From contig CALQLM010000054.1 of the NCBI GenBank assembly GCA_943331415.1, forward strand, positions 1-7,165: 7,165 bases of DNA, written 5' to 3'. Every line of letters begins with the position of its first letter. Position 1 is the first letter of the stretch. A program made the position numbers and the translations under genes. Under the pieces are notes generated by a model. That model saw only the letters and a list, made by a program, of their open reading frames with translations, made no database searches and was not told the DNA's origin. Positions 1 through 7,029 of the stretch are shown piece after piece. The DNA comes from Bifidobacterium breve. Its GTDB lineage: Bacteria > Actinomycetota > Actinomycetes > Mycobacteriales > Mycobacteriaceae.

Positions 1-1994
1 GCGTCCACTTGCAGCCGCACCCGGATGGGCACCGCGAGGTCATTGCGCAATGCCAGCGGAAGAGCACTGCGTTCAGTGGCCAGCGTGTAGGAGTCACCGG
101 GGTTGACGATCGTCACCGCACGGAACAGATCTTCGATCGTCGTGCCGACGACGGCCAGTCGTTGGCGGGCGAGGTCGTTGCGGTTGTCGGGCGGTTCGAT
201 CTGACTCAGGGCGCGCAGCATGTCCTCGCGCAGGGGAGCGGTGTACTGCAAGCCGGTCAGACCGGTGCGCGCATCGGTGGTCAGGGCTGCGTTGAGATCC
301 CACAGCCGGCTCACCTGTGCGCCGATCGTTGACACCACGTCCTCGTCGAAGCCGCCACGGATCTCGGTCGGCAGATCGGGTTCGGCCGGTGCGGCGGCTG
401 CGGCCTCGTTGATCACCGCATCCAATGGCCGTGGGCTTGCCAGGCCCGCGCGAACAGCATTGGCCAGGGCCGTCAGCATGGCGCGGGCGTCGTCGGGTTG
501 GGGACTCCACTTCAACGGCGGAAGCAGGATCTGTCCGCGTGGCTCAACCTCGGGTTGCAGGGTCCGCCACAGGATGGCCGCCACCGCGTCCTGGCGGCGC
601 GCCACCGGTGAGTCCTGGTCGACAGGCATGCTCAGCGCCGGATCGAGATAGGTCGGCAGGCCTGGGTCGGTGCCGACGCCGGCCAGTGCTGCCCCGACTG
701 CGGGGTCGAACGGTGCCTGCACGACGACAGGTGAGAGCCGACGAGGCGTCAGGTCGGCGGTGAACGGGGCTCCGCTCGCCGCATCCGCTGACGAGGCGGC
801 CGCGATCGCCACGGTGGGACTCTGGGCGTTGAGCAGTTCGAGTGCGGGCCCGCTCAACGGGCCGTCGCCGAGGACGGTGGCGCCCCGGGTGGAGGTGATG
901 CCGAGGATCCGGTCGACGATTTCGGAGGCCGTGCCGGTGGCGGCCATGCTGAGTCGCGGGTCACCGACGCGGTGAAGGGCGCCGAGGTCGGCCTGGGCAT
1001 AGGGCGTGGCGGTGACACACATCCGGCCGGCCAGGCCTCTGAGCCGGTCCAGCCACGCCGTCGCGGCGGCCTGCCCGGTGCCGGGGTGTGCGGCGGCGCC
1101 GAGTCCATTGGGCGCATCGGCCACCACGTAGCCGGCGGTCATGGCGTTCACCGTGACCAGCAGGTCGGGGTCGACGGCCAGACACAGCGCGCCGGCGACG
1201 CCGGATTCGGGATCGATCGCGCCGGGACTGGTGGCGAACTCGGCCGCCGCGAGCAGTGTCTCCAGCCGGCCACCCCCGGCCAGAGACACCGCGAGGTCGT
1301 CGTTCATCAGCCGCACCGGCGTGGTTCCACCGGGAACCCCCGGTGCCAGCCGCGGCTTGTCGGCCAACGGCCACAGCATGGTGAACGGAACGGGTTTGGT
1401 GGTGTCGGGTGCCACGACATCGGCTAACGGATTTCCCGAGGCGGTGTCGGGCTCGGCCGGGACACCCGTTACCGGCAAGAGGAAACGGGTTGCGTCCAGA
1501 CGGGCCGGTGCCCCGTAGTCCGGGGTGCCGTTGACGTTGACAAGCAACGGATAGACCCCGGGTGCCTCGATACCCAGCGAGGGTTGCGGGGTTGATCTGA
1601 TCGGCACGGACAAGGTGAATCCGACGGCCTGTCCGCGGCTGAGTTCGGTTGCGACAGTGACGAATTCACCAATCGCCTCAAATTGCTCGCCGGTGCTGTC
1701 CACGCTGGTTCGCAGACCCGAGGAGGATGTTACCGGCGCACCGTGCTCAAGCCGGGCGACCACCTCGCGAACCGGGCGGTCTCCGATATTGGTCACCGTT
1801 GCGGTCACCGTGACGGTGGGATCACTCGAGGTTGTCACCACGTCCGGGGTGACGCTGTCGACGCGCAGTTTGAGAAAGTCCGAGCCGGGTTCTCCCGCCG
1901 CGGTCGACGGCAAGGGGAGTAGCAGCAGCGTTAACAGCCCGAGAACAACGCCGATGATCCGGGGTGCGACGGCGACCCGCAGCAGCACGGTCAC
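1..1994 (-). CDS. DUF6049-family exported protein (Rv3909-like), C-terminus cut off by the window edge
   Basis: A single open frame is read from GTG at 1994 leftward to base 1 without a stop, giving 664 visible residues. The start overlaps the mutT4 stop as GTGA (1994-1991), a classic translational-coupling overlap. The N-terminus looks like a signal peptide or anchor: Arg6 and Arg12, a hydrophobic core at about residues 13-28, then a small-residue segment PSTAAGEP as possible cleavage site. Residues 40-165 alternate in a beta-sandwich-like pattern with many Val/Thr. A second part begins near the segment MLWPLADKP (residue 206). Only two Cys are visible, 271 and 326, which could pair outside the membrane. 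The last visible segment, [19 protein letters not shown], looks like the start of a C-terminal Ig-like domain; a final membrane helix is expected by family knowledge but not seen. The M. tuberculosis homologue, Rv3909, is about 800 aa by recall. The function is unknown. Its usual position next to murJ suggests an envelope role, which is inference. Confidence 0.85.
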   Translation of the reverse strand, partial: MTVLLRVAVAPRIIGVVLGLLTLLLLPLPSTAAGEPGSDFLKLRVDSVTPDVVTTSSDPTVTVTATVTNIGDRPVREVVARLEHGAPVTSSSGLRTSVDSTGEQFEAIGEFVTVATELSRGQAVGFTLSVPIRSTPQPSLGIEAPGVYPLLVNVNGTPDYGAPARLDATRFLLPVTGVPAEPDTASGNPLADVVAPDTTKPVPFTMLWPLADKPRLAPGVPGGTTPVRLMNDDLAVSLAGGGRLETLLAAAEFATSPGAIDPESGVAGALCLAVDPDLLVTVNAMTAGYVVADAPNGLGAAAHPGTGQAAATAWLDRLRGLAGRMCVTATPYAQADLGALHRVGDPRLSMAATGTASEIVDRILGITSTRGATVLGDGPLSGPALELLNAQSPTVAIAAASSADAASGAPFTADLTPRRLSPVVVQAPFDPAVGAALAGVGTDPGLPTYLDPALSMPVDQDSPVARRQDAVAAILWRTLQPEVEPRGQILLPPLKWSPQPDDARAMLTALANAVRAGLASPRPLDAVINEAAAAAPAEPDLPTEIRGGFDEDVVSTIGAQVSRLWDLNAALTTDARTGLTGLQYTAPLREDMLRALSQIEPPDNRNDLARQRLAVVGTTIEDLFRAVTIVNPGDSYTLATERSALPLALRNDLAVPIRVRLQVD

Positions 1995-2779
1995 GCGCCC
2001 GAACCGCAGCCGTTCGTTCGAGGGTCGCCGGACGCCTCGTCGGGGGAGGGACGGGTACGTGTTCGGGAGTGGGTTTGGGGCCGCAGTTGCGGCGTGCTGG
2101 GTGGCAGCGGCGGCAGCGCGGACGGGCCGTCGGCTTGCAGCAGCGCGATGAGCTCGTGGGCCACCTTGGCCAGTCGGCGCTCATCGGCGTAGGCCAGCCG
2201 TCGGGGAAGTTCGTTGACGGGCACCCAGGCCACTTCGGTGACCTCGACGTCCTCATCGCACAATTCGCCACCGGAGAACCGCAGAAGATAATGGTGGACG
2301 GTTTTGTGAACCCGCCGCCCCTCGGTGACGAACCAGTAGTCGATGCTGCCCAGCGCCGCCAGGACGTGACCGTGAATACCGGTCTCCTCGGCGACTTCGC
2401 GGATGGCGGTCTGCTCGGCGGTCTCGCCCTGTTCGATATGTCCCTTGGGGAGCGACCAGATCATCCGCCCGCGGCGGTCCATGCGGCCGATCAGGGCGGC
2501 CAACTGCTCTTCCCGAGGTCTGTCGATCCCGTCGATCACGAGTCCGCCCGCCGAGATTTCATGCACGGTCCGCAACCGGGAACCTTGGCGGCGCCGTGGT
2601 CGCGCGGCGGGAGCCGGGCTGGTCGGGGCTTCGGGAGCGGGAGGCCGCTCGGCAGCCGGCTCAGGGCCGGAGCCGGCGGTCTCGGCCTGGCCTGCGCTCT
2701 GTTGTGTCGGGTCGGCCGTACGGCGGCCACGGCGTCGACCTCGCCGCCGTCGTGGTTTGGCCCGCTCGCCCTCCGACAC
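1991..2779 (-). CDS. mutT4: NUDIX hydrolase MutT4 (Rv3908-like)
   Basis: 262 residues from GTG at 2779. The NUDIX box is complete at residues 113-135: Gly113, Glu119, then REVAEETGI (127-135), fitting GX5EX7REUXEEXGU, so the metal-binding Glu residues are present. The hydrolase domain spans about residues 70-215. NUDIX enzymes hydrolyse nucleoside diphosphates linked to another group; the mycobacterial MutT paralogues are usually linked to nucleotide-pool cleaning, but the substrate cannot be read here. Residues 1-70 are a non-catalytic extension starting [20 protein letters not shown], followed by Ala/Pro-rich sequence. The C-terminal tail (about 220-262) is Pro/Arg/Ser-rich and probably disordered. 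The frame is open upstream to a GTG at 2860 (289 aa). I prefer 2779 because the M. tuberculosis protein, as I recall it, begins at the same point and because TACTAT lies 7 nt upstream with no Shine-Dalgarno sequence, suggesting a leaderless mRNA. It overlaps the next gene by 4 nt and is divergent from pcnA. Confidence 0.93.
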   Translation of the reverse strand: MSEGERAKPRRRRGRRRGRRTADPTQQSAGQAETAGSGPEPAAERPPAPEAPTSPAPAARPRRRQGSRLRTVHEISAGGLVIDGIDRPREEQLAALIGRMDRRGRMIWSLPKGHIEQGETAEQTAIREVAEETGIHGHVLAALGSIDYWFVTEGRRVHKTVHHYLLRFSGGELCDEDVEVTEVAWVPVNELPRRLAYADERRLAKVAHELIALLQADGPSALPPLPPSTPQLRPQTHSRTRTRPSPDEASGDPRTNGCGSGA

Positions 2780-2786
2780 CCAAGCG

Positions 2787-2792
2787 ATAGTA
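2787..2792 (-). promoter_or_regulatory. Probable -10 element of a leaderless mutT4 promoter
   Basis: On the minus strand the hexamer TACTAT fits the mycobacterial TANNNT -10 pattern. Seven bases (CGCTTGG) separate it from the GTG at 2779, so transcription would begin at or next to the start codon. There is no purine-rich Shine-Dalgarno sequence and no convincing -35 hexamer. Position and motif are seen; promoter activity is inferred. Confidence 0.55.
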
Positions 2793-2851
2793 GCTGGCAC
2801 CGATGAGCGCGCCTGCCCGCACTCGCCGGGCGCAGCCGAGGTGACGAGCAT

Positions 2852-2857
2852 TAGGCT
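2852..2857 (+). promoter_or_regulatory. Probable -10 element of a leaderless pcnA promoter
   Basis: TAGGCT fits TANNNT and lies 8 nt before the pcnA GTG at 2866. No Shine-Dalgarno sequence precedes the GTG, and an in-frame TGA at 2842-2844 leaves no earlier start codon. Together with the opposed mutT4 element at 2792-2787 this makes a compact divergent promoter region. Each -10 lies inside the small spacer, so the two promoters may compete for polymerase (inference). Confidence 0.5.
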
Positions 2858-2865
2858 CACCGGAC

Positions 2866-4317
2866 GTGCCCGAAGCTATGCCCGAGGATGAGCTGCTCCG
2901 GCGCGCGGCCGTCGAGCTGCAGCGCCAGGGTCCGCTGCTGGGTCAAGTCGGCGGGTTGTTCGCCGCAGCGGGTCACCAGCTGTATCTGGTGGGCGGTAGC
3001 GTCCGCGACGCGGTTCTCGGCCGATTGACCACCGACCTCGATTTCACCACCGATGCCGCGCCGGAGACGGTGCAGAAGATCGTGCGCCCGTGGGCCGACG
3101 CGATGTGGGATACCGGGATCGCCTACGGCACCGTGGGTGCGGGGAAAGCCGGACAGCGGCTGGAGATCACCACTTTCCGGGCCGACAGCTACGACCAGGT
3201 GTCACGAAACCCGGAGGTGCGGTTCGGAGATCGCCTCGAAGACGATCTCGTGCGACGGGACTTCACAGCCAACGCGATGGCCGTGCGAATCACCGCCGAC
3301 GGTCCGGGGGAATTCCTCGATCCACTGGGTGGACTTGCGGCGGTGCGGCAGCGGATCCTGGACACCCCGGCCGCCCCGTCGGTGTCCTTCACCGATGATC
3401 CGCTTCGGATGCTGCGGGCCGCCCGGTTCGTCTCCCAACTCGAATTCGGAGTGGCCGACCGGGTGCGGGAGGCCATCATCGCGATGGCGCCCGAGCTGGC
3501 TCGAATCACCGTCGAGCGGGTGGCCGTCGAGCTCGACAAGATGCTGTTGGGTGCGGATCCGGTGGCGGGTATCGAGCTCATGGTGCAGACCGGACTCGGT
3601 GATGTGGTTCTCCCGGAGATCGGCGGCATGCAGATGGCCATTGACGAACACCATCAACACAAGGACGTGTATCAGCATTCGCTGACGGTGCTGCGGCAGG
3701 CGATCGCATTGGAGGGTGGTCCCGATCAGCGTGATCTGGTTCTGCGCTGGGCGGCGTTATTGCATGACATCGGCAAGCCCACGACCCGTCGCCATGAATC
3801 CGATGGTGGCGTCAGCTTCCATCACCACGAGGTGGTCGGCGCCAAGATGGTCCGCAAGCGATTGCGATCGCTGAAGTACTCCAAGCAGATGATCGATGAC
3901 GTATCGCAACTGGTGTATCTGCATCTGCGATTCCACGGGTATGGCGAGGGCAGGTGGACCGACTCGGCGGTGCGGCGCTACGTCGCCGATGCCGGACCGC
4001 TGCTGCCGAGACTGCACAAACTGGTTCGCGCCGATTGCACCACTCGTAACAAGCGCCGCGCGGCGCTGCTGCAGGCCAACTATGACGGCCTTGAGGCACG
4101 GATCGCTGAGTTGGCCGCCAAGGAGGATCTGGACCGGGTCCGGCCCGATCTCGACGGCAACGCGATCATGGAGTTACTCGGTATTCCGGCGGGCCCGGAG
4201 GTGGGCCAGGCGTGGAGTTTCCTCAAGGAATTGCGGCTGGATCGCGGACCGCTGTCTCGGGAGGAAGCCACGGCCGAACTGTTGGCCTGGTGGCGCGCGC
4301 GCGGCGGCACCGATTGA
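2866..4317 (+). CDS. pcnA: CCA-adding tRNA nucleotidyltransferase (PcnA, Rv3907c-like)
   Basis: 483 residues. This class II nucleotidyltransferase builds or repairs the 3'-CCA end of tRNA in the cytoplasm. The catalytic head has LVGGSVRD (41-48) and the metal-binding pair in DLDF (57-60), then [10 protein letters not shown] (130-139) and [12 protein letters not shown] (177-188), the nucleotide- and template-recognition motifs of the family. EITTFR (100-105) replaces the GRRF-type signature of bacterial poly(A) polymerases, favouring CCA addition despite the gene name. A C-terminal HD domain follows: His271, LLHDIGKP (298-305, His300/Asp301) and a His cluster at 319-321. Length and domain order fit the actinobacterial family (TIGR02692, by recall). 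GTG at 2866 is the only start after the in-frame TGA at 2842; ATG at 2878 is an alternative that would drop four residues. The protein resembles the M. tuberculosis enzyme along its whole length as I remember it. No frameshift or missing motif is visible. Confidence 0.96.
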   Translation: MPEAMPEDELLRRAAVELQRQGPLLGQVGGLFAAAGHQLYLVGGSVRDAVLGRLTTDLDFTTDAAPETVQKIVRPWADAMWDTGIAYGTVGAGKAGQRLEITTFRADSYDQVSRNPEVRFGDRLEDDLVRRDFTANAMAVRITADGPGEFLDPLGGLAAVRQRILDTPAAPSVSFTDDPLRMLRAARFVSQLEFGVADRVREAIIAMAPELARITVERVAVELDKMLLGADPVAGIELMVQTGLGDVVLPEIGGMQMAIDEHHQHKDVYQHSLTVLRQAIALEGGPDQRDLVLRWAALLHDIGKPTTRRHESDGGVSFHHHEVVGAKMVRKRLRSLKYSKQMIDDVSQLVYLHLRFHGYGEGRWTDSAVRRYVADAGPLLPRLHKLVRADCTTRNKRRAALLQANYDGLEARIAELAAKEDLDRVRPDLDGNAIMELLGIPAGPEVGQAWSFLKELRLDRGPLSREEATAELLAWWRARGGTD

Positions 4318-4358
4318 TGTGGTGGAACCCCCGGCGCCGCGGCTACGTCAGATAGGGC

Positions 4359-4877
4359 ATGGACTACTGCCTGGATGCCGGGGACGGTTCGGCCTCAATC
4401 TGGACCGGACAGCTGAATATCGACATCGATGGCGACGGTGAACTCGACGGCGTCCGAATGGATTTCGATGGCGATGGCGCCTTCGACGATGCTCTGGCCG
4501 ATTTCGACCAGGACGGCCTCGCTGAGCACGCGGCCCTAGATCTCGATGATGATGGTGTGCCCGAAGCCAGCTATACCGACGACGGTTCGGGCACCTGGAT
4601 GGTCGGTGGCGCTGCTGCACCACGGACGCTGCGGTGGTTCGGCCTCGATGGTGTTGAACATGACGACTCCGGGGCGCCGATCGATGTCGACGGCGACGGT
4701 GTGATGGACCGGATCGTCGATGTCAACCGGGATGGTGTGGCCGATCGGGTGCTCCATGTCGATCCGGACGGGAGGATCACCAGCGGGTATGTGGATGTTG
4801 ACGGTGATGGCCGCTGGGATGTCGCGCTCACCGACGCCGACGGTGATGGCGCCGCCGATGGTGCCGCCGCGCTGTGA
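4359..4877 (+). CDS. Asp-rich protein with nine DxDxDG calcium-loop-like repeats (Rv3906c-like)
   Basis: 172 residues from ATG at 4359. An in-frame TAG at 4353-4355 makes this the first possible start. About 41 residues (24%) are Asp, there is no Lys and only 8 Arg, so the protein is very acidic. Nine DxDxDG-type loops have their Gly at residues 27, 40, 53, 66, then 114, 126, 138, 151 and 164, often followed by an acidic residue three positions on. Such loops resemble those of EF-hand, dockerin and thrombospondin type 3 repeats, where Asp side chains bind Ca2+. The third loop of the second block has His133 instead of the first Asp. A Trp/Arg-containing linker (70-108) separates the blocks. 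No signal peptide or membrane segment is visible, and Cys4 is the only Cys. It follows pcnA by 41 nt, with only a weak AGGG near the start, so co-transcription is plausible. Homologues have been labelled pullulanase, I believe; no catalytic domain supports that. Calcium binding is inferred. Confidence 0.85.
   Translation: MDYCLDAGDGSASIWTGQLNIDIDGDGELDGVRMDFDGDGAFDDALADFDQDGLAEHAALDLDDDGVPEASYTDDGSGTWMVGGAAAPRTLRWFGLDGVEHDDSGAPIDVDGDGVMDRIVDVNRDGVADRVLHVDPDGRITSGYVDVDGDGRWDVALTDADGDGAADGAAAL
4422..4565 (+). repeat. First repeat block: four 39-bp / 13-residue Asp loops
   Basis: Loops start at residues 22, 35, 48 and 61 of the Asp-rich protein, exactly 13 residues (39 bp) apart, each of form DxDxDG. 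The DNA repeats the theme GAY-x-GAY-GGC-GAY-GG with third-position differences, so the copies have diverged at the nucleotide level while the protein pattern is kept. This suggests old duplications under selection rather than recent slippage. Confidence 0.8.
4683..4862 (+). repeat. Second repeat block: five 12-13-residue Asp loops
   Basis: Loops start at residues 109, 121, 133, 146 and 159 (spacings 12, 12, 13, 13). Loops one, four and five are the most regular (DVDGDG or DADGDG). Loop two has Asn at position 3 (DVNRDG). Loop three is degenerate (HVDPDG). The change from a strict 13-residue to a 12/13-residue spacing sets this block apart from the first. Confidence 0.78.
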
Positions 4878-4901
4878 CGAAGCGTTGTCGCGCTATCGCG
4901 C

Positions 4902-5675
4902 TCAGCGGCCCGAGCCGGGCGGCCCCGCGAAGGCCTGTGCGATCTCCAACCACTTCTGTGCCTCCGGACCATCCGCGGTCACGTCCAACTCCGCGCGCGG
5001 CCGGCGTTGAGTGACCAGGTGGCAGAAGTCCAATGCCGAGCCGCTGACTCGCTGCGCCGCACCCTCGGGACCCCATGACCACAGACTGCCGTCGGGGGCG
5101 GTCAAATCCACCCGGAACGGCTCAGTCGGTGGCGTGAGGCCGTGCACGGTGAAAGCGAAGTCGCGGGTGCGCACACCGAGGTGGGCAATTGACTTCAACC
5201 GCGCCGAAGGCGGCACCTGCACACCCAACGCGTCGGCCACATCGAGTCCGTGCGCCCAGGTCTCCATCAACCGGGCGGTGGCCATCGACGGCGCACTCAT
5301 CGGTGGCCCAAACCACAGCAGCTTGCGGCCCTCCGGAACGGTGCGCAATGCGGCGTGCAAAGCATGGCGGGTACTGCGCCAATCAGCCAGTAGTTGTACC
5401 GGGGACAGCGCCGCCAGTTCGTCAGCAGCATCATCGACGAAGGTGTCGATGGTGGCTGTCGCGGCGGCGACGAGTTCGCCGAACGCTGCCTCATCGGTTA
5501 TCGACATCAGCGCTACCCGGTCGGTCCAGAGCAGGTGCCCGACCTGATGGGCGATCGTCCACCCCGCCGCCGGTGTGGCCAGCGTCCAGCGCTCGGCAGG
5601 AAGCCGGGTAACCAGTGCGTCGAGCGCGTCGCTTTCAGCCTCTAAATCATCGACAACAGGGTCCGCGGCGGCCAT
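4902..5675 (-). CDS. TIGR03084 / mycothiol-dependent maleylpyruvate isomerase-fold protein (Rv0036c-like)
   Basis: 257 residues from ATG at 5675. The N-terminal DinB-like four-helix domain contains [14 protein letters not shown] (39-52), with His43 and His47, and [14 protein letters not shown] (138-151), with Glu138 and His142. A His plus an ExxxH pair is the metal-binding set of the mycothiol-dependent maleylpyruvate isomerase family. The C-terminal domain ends in [11 protein letters not shown] (216-226) and [16 protein letters not shown] (242-257), a signature I associate with TIGR03084. Enzymes of this fold often use mycothiol with a divalent metal; the actual substrate is unknown. The frame is open farther upstream into the transporter gene, but the residues there are not family-like, so ATG 5675 is preferred. 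The MFS stop lies only 10 nt before this start and the Shine-Dalgarno sequence is weak, so the two are probably one transcript. The gene converges on the Asp-rich gene with a 24-nt gap. Confidence 0.87.
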   Translation of the reverse strand: MAAADPVVDDLEAESDALDALVTRLPAERWTLATPAAGWTIAHQVGHLLWTDRVALMSITDEAAFGELVAAATATIDTFVDDAADELAALSPVQLLADWRSTRHALHAALRTVPEGRKLLWFGPPMSAPSMATARLMETWAHGLDVADALGVQVPPSARLKSIAHLGVRTRDFAFTVHGLTPPTEPFRVDLTAPDGSLWSWGPEGAAQRVSGSALDFCHLVTQRRPRAELDVTADGPEAQKWLEIAQAFAGPPGSGR

Positions 5676-5685
5676 GCGGCACAGC

Positions 5686-6960
5686 CTAGTTCGTCGCTGA
5701 CCGGTGCCGTCCGATGCGCGCGTGCCCGGCCAACCCCGCCAGATACAGCCCTGAACCGGCCAGTGCCAGCGCTGCGGACTGCCCATCGTCAGGAATCAGC
5801 AGCGCCGCCACGCTGATCGCGATGATGAATGACATCCAGAACACCGAGTCCTGAACCGCAAAGACATGTCCGCGCAGGGTGTCCTCAACATCGATCTGCA
5901 TGGCTGTGTCGGCGCAGAGCTTGACTACCTGGCCGGCCAGTCCGAGGAAGAATCCGCAGGCCACCATGACCGCAAGATGCAAGCTTGCTCCGGCGAGTTG
6001 AACCACCGCCGCGAATAGCAGTGCAGTATTGGCGCTGGTGTACCGGCCCCACCGCCGTACCGCGGCGGGCGTCAACACATTGGCCAGGAATGATCCGCTG
6101 CCGGTGGCGGCGACGAACACGACCACAATGCCCAATCCGGCGAATCCTGTTGCGCCGCTGTGTCGGACGATCACCAAGACGAGCAATGTGTTGATACCGA
6201 AGACCATCCGATGGGCCGCCAGACCTGACAATGTCGCTGCCACCGATGGCGTGGCGCGAACCGTTTGGGCCCCACAGGCCCAGCCGGTGGCCACCGTTTG
6301 CAGAGCAGAGCCATGTGCGGCCGCGTTCGCGGGCCCGAGCACACGCGGTTGGAATCGCAGCGACAGTAGCAACGCGATTGCCACGGGGATGGCCACGACG
6401 TAGATGACGGTTCCCGACGCGGTATCGCCGGAGCCGAACATCCAGCGCGGCACCAGCATGAAATTGGCGCCCAGGAATGCGGCGGCGGCGCCGACAGCGG
6501 TGGCAACCGAGTTCATCGTCACGACCTGTTCGCGGGGCACCACATCCGGTAGCGCCGCACCCAGTCCCGAGGTCACGAACCGGCTGAAGCCGTTCACCGT
6601 CAACGCCGCACACAGCACGAACAAGCCCCGGGCGCCCGCGGCCAACAGGACGGCGACTCCGATGACCAACACCAGGCGGGCCGCATTCGCCACGATCAGC
6701 ACCAACCGGCGGTCCCACCGATCCAAGAGGGCGCCGGCGAACGGTCCCAGCAGCGAGTAGGGCAGGTAGAGGACCGCGAACGCCCCGGCCACCGCCAGCG
6801 GGTCGGCGGCCCGTTCGGGATTGAACAACAAACCGCCGGCCAGGCCTGCCTGGAAAAGTCCGTCGGCAAATTGGCTCGCCATCCGCAATTGCAGCAGCCG
6901 CCAGAAGTCGGACAAGCTGCGCAGCGACCGCCAGGAGACGGAAGCGCGAGTGTCGATCAC
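5686..6960 (-). CDS. MFS transporter (Rv0037c-like)
   Basis: 424 residues from GTG at 6960. There are about a dozen hydrophobic stretches. The loop between helices 2 and 3 has [13 protein letters not shown] (residues 76-88 in this numbering), matching MFS motif A (GxLaDrxGrkxxl) with Asp in place of the second Gly. A long central loop follows the sixth helix, as is usual between the two six-helix halves. The second half contains [13 protein letters not shown] near residue 366. The protein should sit in the cytoplasmic membrane and act as a secondary carrier; the cargo cannot be told, and efflux is only one possibility. A TTG at 6975 would extend the protein by five residues, but GTG 6960 is preferred because TACTGT lies 6 nt before it. 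The gene is upstream of and nearly abuts the TIGR03084 gene (10 nt), and is divergent from the YqgE-like gene. The pairing hints at a shared small-molecule or mycothiol-linked job, which is inference. Confidence 0.88.
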   Translation of the reverse strand: MIDTRASVSWRSLRSLSDFWRLLQLRMASQFADGLFQAGLAGGLLFNPERAADPLAVAGAFAVLYLPYSLLGPFAGALLDRWDRRLVLIVANAARLVLVIGVAVLLAAGARGLFVLCAALTVNGFSRFVTSGLGAALPDVVPREQVVTMNSVATAVGAAAAFLGANFMLVPRWMFGSGDTASGTVIYVVAIPVAIALLLSLRFQPRVLGPANAAAHGSALQTVATGWACGAQTVRATPSVAATLSGLAAHRMVFGINTLLVLVIVRHSGATGFAGLGIVVVFVAATGSGSFLANVLTPAAVRRWGRYTSANTALLFAAVVQLAGASLHLAVMVACGFFLGLAGQVVKLCADTAMQIDVEDTLRGHVFAVQDSVFWMSFIIAISVAALLIPDDGQSAALALAGSGLYLAGLAGHARIGRHRSATN

Positions 6961-6966
6961 CGGCTC

Positions 6967-6972
6967 ACAGTA
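6967..6972 (-). promoter_or_regulatory. Probable -10 element of a leaderless MFS-operon promoter
   Basis: Minus-strand TACTGT fits TANNNT and lies 6 nt (GAGCCG) before the GTG at 6960. No Shine-Dalgarno sequence precedes that GTG at normal spacing. The alternative TTG at 6975 would start upstream of this -10 element, which argues against it if this promoter is the one used. Confidence 0.5.
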
Positions 6973-7014
6973 CAAACATCACCCCGACACGCGCCGATTC
7001 GCCGGGACTCGCCA

Positions 7015-7023
7015 TGCCATGAT
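7015..7023 (+). promoter_or_regulatory. Possible extended -10 (TGC-CATGAT) for the YqgE-like gene
   Basis: CATGAT at 7018-7023 is one base off TANNNT and is preceded by TGC, an extended -10 motif (TGn). It ends 6 nt before the GTG at 7030. No Shine-Dalgarno sequence is present in the short leader. This would make the YqgE-like mRNA leaderless. Evidence is positional only and weaker than for the other three genes because the first base of the hexamer is C. Confidence 0.38.
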
Positions 7024-7029
7024 TGACAG

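Noticed and set aside
1964..2806. A 280-codon open frame on the plus strand opposite mutT4.
   Set aside because: It is a GC-driven antisense shadow of mutT4 and the DUF6049 start; its translation is Arg/Gly/Ala-rich and shows no domain, whereas the minus strand carries a complete NUDIX box.
2780..2860. Extended mutT4 start at GTG 2860 (289 aa).
   Set aside because: The extra 27 residues do not look like the family, and a -10-like TACTAT directly before GTG 2779 places the likely transcript start downstream of 2860.
3189..3678. Two open minus-strand frames inside pcnA.
   Set aside because: They lie wholly within a gene with all family motifs intact and encode low-complexity Ser/Arg- or His-rich sequence with no start signal.
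4789..4803. YVDVD in the Asp-rich protein as a type VII secretion YxxxD motif, tempting because the M. tuberculosis homologue lies near esx genes.
   Set aside because: The motif falls inside a regular Asp repeat where Y and D are expected by chance, and there is no helical hairpin or WxG partner.
4359..4877. Annotation of the Asp-rich protein as a pullulanase.
   Set aside because: At 172 residues it lacks any amylase-type catalytic domain; the similarity is most likely caused by biased composition and Asp repeats.
4878..4910. Possible bidirectional terminator between the converging genes (CGCG-CTAT-CGCG at 4889-4900).
   Set aside because: The stem has only four base pairs and there is no T-run on either side; this is not enough to call a terminator.
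6965..6979. A four-codon ORF (ATG TTT GTA CTG TGA) on the minus strand just before the MFS gene, preceded by GGGGTG, as a possible leader peptide.
   Set aside because: It overlaps the proposed -10 element, so it would not be transcribed from that promoter; it is too short to judge otherwise.
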